A stretch of 64,000 nt of DNA from a virus (IMGVR_UViG_3300035694_000001:1-64000); one strand, 5' to 3'; shown: positions 41,511-48,564, counted from the first letter of the stretch. Notes: generated by a model from the letters alone, not told the origin. A program made the numbers and translations.

Positions 41511-41668
41511 CAATTCCTGCTTCCTGGCCTCCACCAACAGCCCGGCACCGCGTCTACCTGCGTGTCATTCCGGTCAAGATGATCCTGTGACACTGGCGCC
41601 TCAGTCACCCCCCGATCGTTAAACTCATCTTTCTTTTCCCAATCACGGGTCTCTCCGAATCCAAACAT
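41510..41668 (-). CDS. Small acidic hypothetical protein
   Basis: A 52-residue protein from ATG 41668 after AAAGGA; its stop overlaps the next start. No recognised motif. Confidence 0.5.
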   Translation of the reverse strand: MFGFGETRDWEKKDEFNDRGVTEAPVSQDHLDRNDTQVDAVPGCWWRPGSRN

Positions 41669-41692
41669 TATTGCAGTCCTTTCTAGGCTCTA

Positions 41693-41956
41693 TCAGAGCC
41701 AACCAAACCTATCGGTTTTAGGGTCATAGTGCTCTGTGTCTGGCTCATCTACAGGCCAGCTGGACTTACCTTCTATGCCAGTAACGCTGCAGTGCTCTTC
41801 TCCATCTGGGATGTTTGTGGCGCTCACTTCGGCGTAGTGCTGAGTGCAGAGGTAGATGGGTCGGCTGTTGGAATGCGGGTTGTAAAGTTTGGTGCCCGGC
41901 TGGTCACAGGGTAAAGCGCACGGGCCGAAGATCGTAAACAGCAACCAAGCCCACAT
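41693..41956 (-). CDS. Small protein with hydrophobic N-terminus and Cys/His pattern
   Basis: An 87-residue protein. The N-terminus (MWAWLLFTIFGPCALPC) may be a signal anchor. Then CTQHYAEVSA and a Cys further on. Similar to other small zinc-like proteins in this block. Function unknown. Confidence 0.6.
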   Translation of the reverse strand: MWAWLLFTIFGPCALPCDQPGTKLYNPHSNSRPIYLCTQHYAEVSATNIPDGEEHCSVTGIEGKSSWPVDEPDTEHYDPKTDRFGWL

Positions 41957-41967
41957 GATAGCTCCCT

Positions 41968-42156
41968 TCAGGAGTTGCGGATGGCGTCGGCGAGGTCAAG
42001 CATGGCATGTGCCTTAGCCGCTTCAACACGCAAATGGTAAGATGTGCCATGGCTGAATAAACCCATACTGGCGAGTAGCTCTTGAGCTTTCAGCCCATCG
42101 GCCGAGGGCGGCGCCAGCTCGTTGGCCGAGGAATCTACGATTGGCATGTCAGGCAT
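41968..42156 (-). CDS. Small hypothetical protein
   Basis: A 62-residue protein from ATG 42156 after AAGGAG; its 5' end overlaps the 3' end of the next upstream gene. Mainly helical. Function unknown. Confidence 0.55.
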   Translation of the reverse strand: MPDMPIVDSSANELAPPSADGLKAQELLASMGLFSHGTSYHLRVEAAKAHAMLDLADAIRNS

Positions 42157-42167
42157 TGCATGTCTCC

Positions 42168-42479
42168 TTAATCCCAGCCCGGCATGCCGGGCTCTGCGTA
42201 GTGATGCGGGCCTGAGCACAGCAACCCAGACATCCCGTGCTCACAAGTTGGGTACAACAGATCAAAAGTAACCGGGTGGCGCTCAGGGTCAACGGTGGGC
42301 TGCTTTTCGCTCCAATCCCACATAGCGCAGTAAGTCTTGCGCTCCCAGAAAGCAGCGGCGTTCGCATCGATCTCAGCATCGGTGCCTGTGAAGACTGCTT
42401 TGTAGGACCGACGTTGATCGCAAATATGAACTTCGAGCACTACCCGCTGCGCCTTCACGGCTACTCCTTGTCTAGTCAT
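42168..42479 (-). CDS. Hypothetical protein
   Basis: A 103-residue protein with a beta-rich N-terminus (RVVLEVHICDQRRSYKAVF) and later CEHGMSGLLCSGPHHY, a likely metal site. Stands just after the tandem repeat region. Function unknown. Confidence 0.6.
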   Translation of the reverse strand: MTRQGVAVKAQRVVLEVHICDQRRSYKAVFTGTDAEIDANAAAFWERKTYCAMWDWSEKQPTVDPERHPVTFDLLYPTCEHGMSGLLCSGPHHYAEPGMPGWD

Positions 42480-42668
42480 AATTGGGGCCGCGTCGGTGGC
42501 ACTGCTTACCAGTCCTGCCAGTTCCTTTTAATTCCGATATTTATTTCGCGCGGCCCACTGTTTAGTTTTGGTTTGGGGTGTCGCGTCGGTGGCCTGCTAT
42601 GCCAGCCTGTGTTCCGGGTTATCCGATATTCCCGGCTGAGTGTCGGTTATTCGCGCGACTCAACTATT
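42480..42668 (-). repeat. Two diverged tandem copies of a roughly 95-bp non-coding unit
   Basis: Read leftward each copy begins with AACCAAAACTAAA(T/C)AGT, soon reaches CGCGCGAA, later has an ATATCGGA box and ends with CCACCGACGCG and CCCC. Copy one is about 42668-42570, copy two about 42569-42480. No frame is conserved between copies. They lie between two leftward genes and may be repeated RNA leaders or protein-binding arrays. Confidence 0.7.
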
Positions 42669-42678
42669 TAGTTTTGGT

Positions 42679-42942
42679 TTACACAGGGGTGTAGGCCCTG
42701 TCGTTAACTATGGTGACGCCGTGCTCATCGCACTTTGTGCAGATGTCTGGATCACTATAGGCTAGCGTCGTATCACAGCCGAGGCAGGCCTTGCGAGCTA
42801 CACGCCCAGTATGGGAGTCGTAAGGTGTTCCACAATTCCGACAAAACCACGGGCCGTAGAGAGCCGAGTCAGGAGGGCGGTGCAATCCCGCCGCGCAGCA
42901 CGGTGACTCTTGATCGGAGTATTCTGGCATTTCGATCAACAT
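42679..42942 (-). CDS. Double zinc-ribbon hypothetical protein
   Basis: An 87-residue protein from ATG 42942, after GAGGGAG. Pairs CRNCG, CLGCD and CTKCDEH suggest two treble-clef fingers. First gene after the conserved promoter at 42983-43031. Function unknown. Confidence 0.65.
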   Translation of the reverse strand: MLIEMPEYSDQESPCCAAGLHRPPDSALYGPWFCRNCGTPYDSHTGRVARKACLGCDTTLAYSDPDICTKCDEHGVTIVNDRAYTPV

Positions 42943-42982
42943 CTTTGACGCTCCCTCGGTAGCTCTTGTGCTGCTGTCGACC

Positions 42983-43031
42983 TGTATATAGGAATCTAGC
43001 ATCCTAGCGTTACAGCTGTCAAGCCCGGCAG
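42983..43031 (-). promoter_or_regulatory. Conserved promoter E with overlapping palindromic site
   Basis: Read leftward: TTGACA (43022-43017), 18-bp spacer with TGTAACGCTAGGATGC, TAGATT (42998-42993), CCTATATAC. A degenerate palindrome (CTGTCAAGCCCGGCAG, 43016-43031) covers the -35. This is the best example of both motif classes at one promoter. Confidence 0.75.
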
Positions 43032-43041
43032 GCTAGATTTT

Positions 43042-43257
43042 TTACAGCCTTACGAGCGGAGTGTGCAGCGAACGGTTGCGGCACCGCCCGCATTTCAGGA
43101 CGAGCCCGGCGTCCGTCGAGGACTGCACGTGCTGGCCGGTCCGATCATTGCAACGCCGGCAGGTGGCGGCTACATACTGCCCGATTTTGTAAGTACCTGA
43201 GTCAAAAAATCTAGGGGTGCCGGGCACAGTATTTTCAGTGATAATGATTTCTGGCAT
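43042..43257 (-). CDS. Small zinc-ribbon protein
   Basis: A 71-residue protein with CRRCNDRTG and CGRCRNR pairs, spaced as in a zinc ribbon. Four bases after the previous stop, so co-translated with it. Function unknown. Confidence 0.65.
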   Translation of the reverse strand: MPEIIITENTVPGTPRFFDSGTYKIGQYVAATCRRCNDRTGQHVQSSTDAGLVLKCGRCRNRSLHTPLVRL

Positions 43258-43260
43258 TTC

Positions 43261-43401
43261 TCAGCCCTCCTTGGCGAGGATCTCGGCGCACTCCGGTTGT
43301 TCGATCAGCTTGCGGGCCCATGTGGCAGCTTCTTTGTCCTTGCCGCAATTTTTGAAGGCGATTGCCTTGGCGAGCGAGCGGTTGATCTCCTGCCGGTCCA
43401 T
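43261..43401 (-). CDS. Small helical protein
   Basis: A 46-residue basic, helical protein (opening MDRQEINRSLAKAIAFKNCG) with a strong AGGAGG before ATG 43401. It heads a two-gene unit under promoter F. Function unknown. Confidence 0.6.
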   Translation of the reverse strand: MDRQEINRSLAKAIAFKNCGKDKEAATWARKLIEQPECAEILAKEG

Positions 43402-43430
43402 GTGGGGCCTCCTGGCCTCGGCGACTGCTT

Positions 43431-43478
43431 GCTATATAGGAACCTAGCAACCTTCGGCCAACCTGTCAAGCTCGACAG
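43431..43478 (-). promoter_or_regulatory. Conserved promoter F with palindromic operator
   Basis: Read leftward: the palindrome CTGTCGAGCTTGACAG (43478-43463) supplies TTGACA (43469-43464). A 17-bp spacer and TAGGTT (43446-43441) follow, then CCTATATAG. A protein bound to the dyad would occlude the -35. Confidence 0.75.
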
Positions 43479-43492
43479 TCTCAGAACATGGA

Positions 43493-43527
43493 AGAGGGCG
43501 GCACCCCCGCGTCTGGGCACCGCCCTC
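43493..43527 (-). terminator. Hairpin downstream of Lsr2 gene
   Basis: AGAGGGCGG pairs with CCGCCCTCT across a GC-rich loop. No T-run. Lies between the Lsr2 stop and promoter F and probably ends the Lsr2 message. Confidence 0.6.
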
Positions 43528-43543
43528 TAGGCCTCCGAGCTAC

Positions 43544-43945
43544 TTACGCGGCGAGGTGGGCCAGCAGCTCAGGATTCTGCATCCGCCACGCCGAGATGGC
43601 TACCTCAGGTAGCCGACCGCGCTTGGCCAGCGCGTGGCCGTTCGCCTCGGCGTAGGCCCGGACTTCCTGTCGCTGCTCCTTCGTCAGACCTGAGCCGCCA
43701 GCCTCAACGGCAGCCGGGGCACTGGCGGGCTTGTTAGCCGAGCCCTTCGGCCGGCCGCGCTTGACCGCCCCAGCCGCCTTCCGGCCCTTCTCGAAGTAGA
43801 CGCCGAGAGCGTCTCGCAGCTCACCATGCTCAGCCTCGGTGAGGTCGATCTCGATAGCCGAGCCATCGAAGCTCAGCGTCACGCCGTGTGCGTCGGGGGC
43901 ATCGCTTAGGTCACTCAGGATGTCTACGGTTACCTTCTGCGCCAT
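43544..43945 (-). CDS. lsr2: Lsr2-like nucleoid-associated protein
   Basis: A 133-residue protein from ATG 43945 after AAAGGAG. The N-terminal dimer domain MAQKVTVDILSDLSD...GVTLSFDGSAIEIDL and the C-terminal VRAYAEANGHALAKRGRLPEVAISAW, with an RGR-type AT-hook-like loop, are diagnostic for Lsr2, the actinobacterial H-NS analogue that binds and bridges AT-rich DNA. A basic GRPKGSANKP linker joins the domains. A phage copy could silence phage or host genes, or counter host Lsr2. Confidence 0.9.
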   Translation of the reverse strand: MAQKVTVDILSDLSDAPDAHGVTLSFDGSAIEIDLTEAEHGELRDALGVYFEKGRKAAGAVKRGRPKGSANKPASAPAAVEAGGSGLTKEQRQEVRAYAEANGHALAKRGRLPEVAISAWRMQNPELLAHLAA

Positions 43946-43989
43946 GGGTGTTTGTCTCCTTTGTGAGTCGGATTTTTCTGATAAAGCCG

Positions 43990-44019
43990 TTGATACACCT
44001 AATAATATATTCTTGTCAA
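43990..44019 (-). promoter_or_regulatory. AT-rich promoter of the Lsr2 gene
   Basis: Read leftward: TTGACA (44019-44014), an 18-bp spacer containing AATATATTATTA, then TATCAA (43995-43990). The run of A/T stands out from its surroundings and would suit Lsr2 binding, so self-regulation is plausible. Confidence 0.5.
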
Positions 44020-44039
44020 CTCGCAAGGCGGCCCGCGCG

Positions 44040-44186
44040 GTGTCTAGTTTCTTGCTCGGCCTCTGGGTTTCCTTAGCCGCTATCGCGTTTCTGCTGGCAG
44101 GGACCTTGACGCTAGGCTTCTTGGGCCTAGCGCTAGCCCTTGGCCTCGCTGCCGCCGGTCGGGTGATCTGGCGGCGAAGCTGGTAG
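44040..44186 (+). CDS. Small two-pass membrane protein
   Basis: A 48-residue hydrophobic protein from GTG 44040 (LLGLWVSLAAIAFLLAGTL, then LGLALALGLAAAG). An AAGGCGG lies upstream. It diverges from Lsr2 and ends before a strong terminator. Start uncertain. Confidence 0.45.
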   Translation: MSSFLLGLWVSLAAIAFLLAGTLTLGFLGLALALGLAAAGRVIWRRSW

Positions 44187-44240
44187 CCTAGCTGTACCGA
44201 TCCCTACGAGGCCGGTGCGGTGCCTGACAACACCAGACAG

Positions 44241-44278
44241 AGCAGGGCCCCTAGGTACTCCGACCTGGGGGCCCTGCT
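44241..44278. terminator. Bidirectional terminator
   Basis: AGCAGGGCCCC pairs with GGGGCCCTGCT across a 16-base loop, with CTTTG after it. It sits between convergent genes ending at 44186 and 44289. Confidence 0.75.
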
Positions 44279-44288
44279 CTTTGCTGTC

Positions 44289-44594
44289 TTACTCTCTCTC
44301 AGGCAGAGCTACCGGTCCTTCCTCAGGCAGGTGCGCCTTGCGCCATGCCTGATTTTTCGTCTTGCCGACCGCTGCGCCGACGCGCGCCCAGACATCTGAA
44401 TTTTGTGGTCGGTACTCCTGGTAGAGCCCGTGGTAAAGAGCCCTCAGCAGATACGGTGCTCGGGCTACAAGCTCTTCCAGGTTCGTCACAGCTTTGATCA
44501 AATCAGTTTCTCGATCATCACCTAACTCCCCTAGCACCTCACGCAGTGCATCGCTCTCCACGACGCCGTACGACACCACGTCTGGTCTGTCCAC
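44289..44594 (-). CDS. Hypothetical helical protein
   Basis: A 101-residue protein; WARVGAAVGKTKNQAWRKA near the end looks like a helix-turn-helix. It is a single-gene leftward unit diverging from the transfer-like operon. Possible DNA binding, hence possible regulator of that operon; inference only. Confidence 0.6.
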   Translation of the reverse strand: MDRPDVVSYGVVESDALREVLGELGDDRETDLIKAVTNLEELVARAPYLLRALYHGLYQEYRPQNSDVWARVGAAVGKTKNQAWRKAHLPEEGPVALPERE

Positions 44595-44655
44595 TCGGTG
44601 CTTCTCCTATCTCCTGCAGGTTTGCATGGTCAGGGGCCCCAGTATGGCCTATCTA

Positions 44656-44671
44656 GTTGCAATTTCGCAAC
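44656..44671. promoter_or_regulatory. Inverted repeat GTTGC...GCAAC
   Basis: GTTGCAATTTCGCAAC is an interrupted dyad. A close relative (GTTGCGGTTTCGCAATC) lies at 59107-59123, also upstream of a gene with helix-turn-helix character. It sits between divergent genes and may be an operator. Confidence 0.4.
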
Positions 44672-44739
44672 CGAAACTCTAGGCTGTCGAGCACGGCGCC
44701 CTAGGGGGTGCCCGGCCAGTCGTCGGCCACGACAGGCCA

Positions 44740-44780
44740 GCCGCCTGGGATGTGCTCAGTCCCCGACCATCCCAGGCGGC
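44740..44780. repeat. Perfect 13-bp inverted repeat before the transfer-like operon
   Basis: GCCGCCTGGGATG (44740-44752) pairs with CATCCCAGGCGGC (44768-44780), with a 15-base loop. No T-run follows on either strand, so it is not an ordinary terminator. It ends 36 bases before the DUF2637-like gene. Could be a protein-binding or origin-type hairpin. Confidence 0.7.
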
Positions 44781-44816
44781 GCCACCACAGGGGACAGGTA
44801 GGCAGGGCTGGTCTGG

Positions 44817-45707
44817 ATGACCACCGATCTCACGGCGTTGCAGCTCACCCGGCAAAAGGTCAATACCGGCATCTGGATTTGTGCTGCCCTAACCATGACT
44901 GCTTCGGCGATTTCGGGCGTTACGGCTTTTGTCTACCTGCAAAAAGACGGCTGGGGCATTGCTTCTGGGGCCATGACTGCCCTTGCGGTTGATGTCGCGC
45001 TGTGGGTGGCCTTGACCGGTGACCGGTTGATGGAAGCTATCGGCATCCCTTCTGGCCCCTGGGCTCGGGTAGTGCGCTGGGGCACGGCCGCGATGTCGGT
45101 CACCCTCAACATCACAGCGGCGGCCGTGGCCAACATCCCGGTTACGCTCAAAGTCCCACTGATCATCCTGCACGCCTTCGTACCGCTGATCATGGTGTCG
45201 CTGGCCGAGCTGCGCGGCGAGTATGCACAGCAGCTGGCGCCCGTCGAACGCGCGGCTCTCGCAGAGATAGAGGCCCAGGAGCGAGCTGCTGATACCCCGA
45301 TCGTTGCGCCATCCGAGCGAATCTCGGCTACTAGCGACCAGCTCGAAGCTCTGGGGCCGGCACTCGAAAGATCACAACGTCCGTTGGATCTAGGGCCCGC
45401 AGTTCCAACGGTAACGCCGTTTGCTTATAGGTCTGAGCACGTCGACAACCAATTTGCTCGCCCACGCTCTGACCAGCGGAAACACACTCGATCTTCTCGA
45501 GGACAACGCCCTGACCTGCGGGTTTCCACGCCGACTGGCCAGCCGGCTGTGCGCCGCTCGAACGTGCGAGATGCCGCGTTCGCCTGGCTCGACGCTCACC
45601 ACAGCCCCGACACCACCGCACGGAAGCTCGCCGAGGCCCTCAACGGATCCGAACACACCTGCAAAAAGTTGCTCGGCGAATGGCGCCGGCAGAAGGCGGC
45701 ATCATGA
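44817..45707 (+). CDS. DUF2637-like membrane protein (plasmid-transfer type)
   Basis: A 296-residue protein: four transmembrane segments in the first 135 residues (including GIWICAALTMTASAISGVTA), a charged middle, and a C-terminal helix-turn-helix-like region (TTARKLAEALNGSEHTCKKLL). DUF2637 proteins occur on Streptomyces plasmids and integrative elements next to tra genes. It overlaps the FtsK/TraB-type gene by four bases, so the two are made together. Confidence 0.75.
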   Translation: MTTDLTALQLTRQKVNTGIWICAALTMTASAISGVTAFVYLQKDGWGIASGAMTALAVDVALWVALTGDRLMEAIGIPSGPWARVVRWGTAAMSVTLNITAAAVANIPVTLKVPLIILHAFVPLIMVSLAELRGEYAQQLAPVERAALAEIEAQERAADTPIVAPSERISATSDQLEALGPALERSQRPLDLGPAVPTVTPFAYRSEHVDNQFARPRSDQRKHTRSSRGQRPDLRVSTPTGQPAVRRSNVRDAAFAWLDAHHSPDTTARKLAEALNGSEHTCKKLLGEWRRQKAAS

Positions 45708-47800
45708 CAATCACAGATATTCGACAGTTTCCTGAGGATCGTGCCCCCTGGTGGCGACGGTGGTTTGACCGCCAGCAGCCAGAAGCTCAGTACGGCGACG
45801 TAGTGAGCACTGAGGTAATCAAATGGGAAGGCTCGCCGGAGGAAGAGCCGAAGGGTTGGGCCTGGGTAGAAAAGCACGCGGTAAGCCTGCCGGACAAGCG
45901 GGCGGTCAAAGCCAAGCTCAAGCACGCGGCATCCAAAATGCCTGGCATCCTCGCCAAGCACATACTCGTTACGATTCCTAGAGGTATGTGGGCTGAGGTG
46001 GTTCAACCCACCTGGCGCGGCGCCGGCAAGTGCATGACGGCATATCACCACTGGGTTACCGCGATCCATCTCGATGAAGCGCAGAAAGTAGCTGAAGGAC
46101 CCCTCAAAGCTCGCACGTTGAAAGATCGACACAGCAGCCATGGGTACCGCATCTGGGCCTCGATCATCGCTGTGCTGTCGGCTGCCGGCGGCATGACGTA
46201 CCTCTACTACACCCAGCTCAACTACTTCTTTGCTGTCCTTATTGCCCTGGTTTGCATCCTCGATCTGATCGGCCGAGCCGGGCAGGAGAAGAAAGAAGAG
46301 TTTGTGCCGATCTACCGGGAGCCTCTCCGAGAGGGGATGCCCTACAAGCAGCTCACCGCGTCGATACAAAGCGCCTTCAACGAAATCATCGGGGTAGACG
46401 GCAACGGACACCCGTTGGTGCGAGTGGATGGCATCTGCTCATATGACTTCGATCGTGAAGAGTGGCGGCAGAATCTCTCCACTTTCCAAGAGATCAAAGA
46501 AGAGCATGTGCGGACACTGGAGCGGTCTATTGGCGCGGCACTTCGCTCGGTTCGCATCCTTGAAGTACCAGCCGTTGCCACTCGGCGGATTTTGAGCATC
46601 AAAAATGGGGATCCGTTCGTTGATGTTCCTGTGGCGCCTTGGCTACCAACCAAGTCGCAGAATATCGCAGATGGGCTTCTCCTTGGTAAGTCCCAGACTC
46701 CGATGCCGTACCGGGTGCATTTCGCCGGTGTGCATGTTGGTGTAGTCGGTGGCTCTGGTAGCGGTAAGAGCGAGGGCACTATTAGTGCGATTATCGAAGG
46801 AATACTCTCTTGCTATAATGCTGTGCCGGTTGGTATTGACCTTACTGAGGGGCCAATTTTCCCGATTTATGGTGACTGCATTCAGCGAGTCGCTTACACC
46901 CCGGAAGATGCGGACACACTTCTTGACTGGCTGCTTGCCGAGATCAAAGAACGTGCCAAGATTCTGGGCGATATCGCGCGCAGCAGTGACCCTAACGATA
47001 AGGGCCGCGAATGGAATGTTCACCTTGCTGCGAAGTACAACAAGCCCAGTGTCCATCTCATTGTGGACGAATCCCCACAGGCGATGAAATTTAATGGGCA
47101 GCCGAAGGGTACCATCAACCTTGCCGCTAAGCTGGAAGTAATCGCACGTACGGGCAGCAAGCATTGGGTGACCTTGGTTCTCGCCTCCCAGAAGACCGGC
47201 AAGTCCGATGCCGGCAGCACTGGTATTTCTTCACAGATCATGACTTGGCTCGTCGGCCCTTGCACCCAAGATGATGCTAATGAGATCTTCTCACCAGAGT
47301 TGCGGCGGGCCGGTTGGGCGCCGAACCTGCTTAAACCCGCCGTTCGGAACATCTCGAAGAATGATGCCGGGCGTGTTTATGTGAGCGCCGCTGGCTTTGG
47401 CCCTGACATTTGCATTAGCTGGACGCCTATGCCAGAACCAGAAATCAAACGTCGGCGAGACCAGCGGCTGATTGATGGGTTGCCTCGCATTACCAGCGGG
47501 GTTGGTTTCCCTGGGGACAGCAATACCGTAGAAGGCAAAGTAGTGCCGAATACCCTTTCAGCCTTGGCCGCCGCGCTCGATGATATTGAGCCCCCGGACG
47601 GCAAGCTGCCCAGCGCCATGGCTGCTGAATGGATCACTGAGCACAGCAATCAGGAAGTCGACGCCACGGAGCTGGCCAAGCAGCTGCGCGCCGAGCTGGG
47701 TGACCTCGCGCCGAGGGCCAAGAGCATGCGCAACAAGCTGCGAGGCAACTGCTCTTGCTACCTCGCAACCGACATCAACGACGCCATGGAGGCGCTATGA
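45704..47800 (+). CDS. FtsK/TraB-type DNA translocase
   Basis: A 698-residue protein from ATG 45704. Two transmembrane segments (near residues 150-190, RIWASIIAVLSAAGG and FFAVLIALVCILDLIG) anchor it. A long linker leads to the motor: Walker A GGSGSGKS (near 350), Walker B HLIVDES (near 450) and VLASQKTGKS as the sensor-like strand. The C-terminal part (about 630-698) may be a winged helix that reads DNA. Relatives pump double-stranded DNA between mycelial cells in Streptomyces conjugation. It is unlike the terminase. Confidence 0.85.
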   Translation: MTITDIRQFPEDRAPWWRRWFDRQQPEAQYGDVVSTEVIKWEGSPEEEPKGWAWVEKHAVSLPDKRAVKAKLKHAASKMPGILAKHILVTIPRGMWAEVVQPTWRGAGKCMTAYHHWVTAIHLDEAQKVAEGPLKARTLKDRHSSHGYRIWASIIAVLSAAGGMTYLYYTQLNYFFAVLIALVCILDLIGRAGQEKKEEFVPIYREPLREGMPYKQLTASIQSAFNEIIGVDGNGHPLVRVDGICSYDFDREEWRQNLSTFQEIKEEHVRTLERSIGAALRSVRILEVPAVATRRILSIKNGDPFVDVPVAPWLPTKSQNIADGLLLGKSQTPMPYRVHFAGVHVGVVGGSGSGKSEGTISAIIEGILSCYNAVPVGIDLTEGPIFPIYGDCIQRVAYTPEDADTLLDWLLAEIKERAKILGDIARSSDPNDKGREWNVHLAAKYNKPSVHLIVDESPQAMKFNGQPKGTINLAAKLEVIARTGSKHWVTLVLASQKTGKSDAGSTGISSQIMTWLVGPCTQDDANEIFSPELRRAGWAPNLLKPAVRNISKNDAGRVYVSAAGFGPDICISWTPMPEPEIKRRRDQRLIDGLPRITSGVGFPGDSNTVEGKVVPNTLSALAAALDDIEPPDGKLPSAMAAEWITEHSNQEVDATELAKQLRAELGDLAPRAKSMRNKLRGNCSCYLATDINDAMEAL

Positions 47801-47997
47801 GAACCACAACGTCCGGCTCAACGGACGAACCCCTAGGGCTCAACCTTCAACGCTTGTTGAACCCCCCTGTTGAAGGCCTGGCGGGCTCTAAGACTCCTGG
47901 GGTTGTCCGGGTATCCGTGCAGGGGTCGAGGGGCCCCAGGGGTCATCAGCAGGGGTACTCAGCAGGAGGGGTCAAGGGGTCATGCACGTCTGGGTAG
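47797..47997 (+). CDS. Small Gly/Pro/Ser-rich protein over the repeat tract
   Basis: A 66-residue frame overlapping the translocase stop (ATGA). Composition follows the GGGGTC repeats, so it may be translated or may simply be the repeat DNA read in frame. Low complexity; no family. Confidence 0.35.
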   Translation: MRTTTSGSTDEPLGLNLQRLLNPPVEGLAGSKTPGVVRVSVQGSRGPRGHQQGYSAGGVKGSCTSG

Positions 47998-48027
47998 GGG
48001 TCTTGCTGTTCTTGGGGGCATGGGGTC
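47922..48027 (+). repeat. Cluster of GGGGTC repeats (clt-like candidate)
   Basis: GGGGTC occurs at 47922, 47939, 47968, 47976, 47997 and 48022, with GGGGTA at 47952. On the other strand these read GACCCC. Streptomyces TraB binds short direct repeats near its own gene; the pSVH1 repeat, as I recall it, is GACCCGGA, sharing GACCC. An inverted repeat CCTTCAAC/GTTGAAGG lies just upstream (47844-47876). Confidence 0.5.
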
Positions 48028-48188
48028 TTCACATCTGGAACAAACCCTATGTGACCTGCTCACACTGTGGAGGGTCAAAGCGTGAGTACGCCGCAGACGG
48101 GGTGCACTTCAGCGAGGAGGAGTGCTTCTGGTGCTACGAGAACGGCTACCGCTACCGCTGGGAGTTGAGGTGGTTGACCCTCTTCTAA
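47982..48188 (+). CDS. Small anchored zinc-ribbon protein
   Basis: A 68-residue protein: a hydrophobic N-terminus (WVGVLLFLGAWGLHIW), then CSHCGGSK and CFWCYENG pairs. Such small proteins accompany actinobacterial transfer and phage regions. It starts within the end of the repeat tract. Confidence 0.6.
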   Translation: MHVWVGVLLFLGAWGLHIWNKPYVTCSHCGGSKREYAADGVHFSEEECFWCYENGYRYRWELRWLTLF

Positions 48189-48196
48189 ATGACCCC

Positions 48197-48212
48197 CTGT
48201 CGAGCTTGACAG
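48197..48212 (+). promoter_or_regulatory. Palindromic operator-like site with promoter element H
   Basis: CTGTCGAGCTTGACAG contains TTGACA (48206-48211). A TACGTT lies 18 bp downstream, and the conserved block piece TACTAGGTTCCTAGTATG follows at about 48237-48255. Either could serve as -10 for the rightward gene at 48274. Confidence 0.55.
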
Positions 48213-48273
48213 GTGCCTAGGTGTCCGGCTACGTTGTTACTAGGTTCCTAGTATGTTGAAGATCGGAGAAGCC

Positions 48274-48564
48274 ATGAAGCTCAGAATGCCCGTTATCGCC
48301 TATGCGGTAGCTCGTACCGGGGCGCGTCGAGTGATCACTGCCTTGGGGGCCTTGGGCCTCAACGTCCGGGATAGCTTCGTGGGCCTCGGCAGCAACGTCC
48401 GGCCCTGGAAGCGCGCGGCCATGTGGATCTGCCTTGCCCTGAACTTGGTGCTTGCTTTTGCGCTCGCAACGCGCGGCAACGTCGTGAGCTTCATGGCCTT
48501 GCTCGGCTGCTGCACCGCTCTTAACTACCTCGACAGCACGATGCCCAGAAAGGTTAGGCCATGA
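48274..48564 (+). CDS. Membrane protein
   Basis: A 96-residue protein with a basic N-terminus and two hydrophobic stretches near the C-terminal half. ATG 48274 has GGAG six bases upstream and is preferred to ATG 48253. First gene of a rightward unit under the palindromic promoter. Function unknown. Confidence 0.6.
   Translation: MKLRMPVIAYAVARTGARRVITALGALGLNVRDSFVGLGSNVRPWKRAAMWICLALNLVLAFALATRGNVVSFMALLGCCTALNYLDSTMPRKVRP

Noticed and set aside
45596-46411. A 271-codon leftward open frame
   Set aside because: Antisense to the DUF2637-like and translocase genes, no family motif, no ribosome site.
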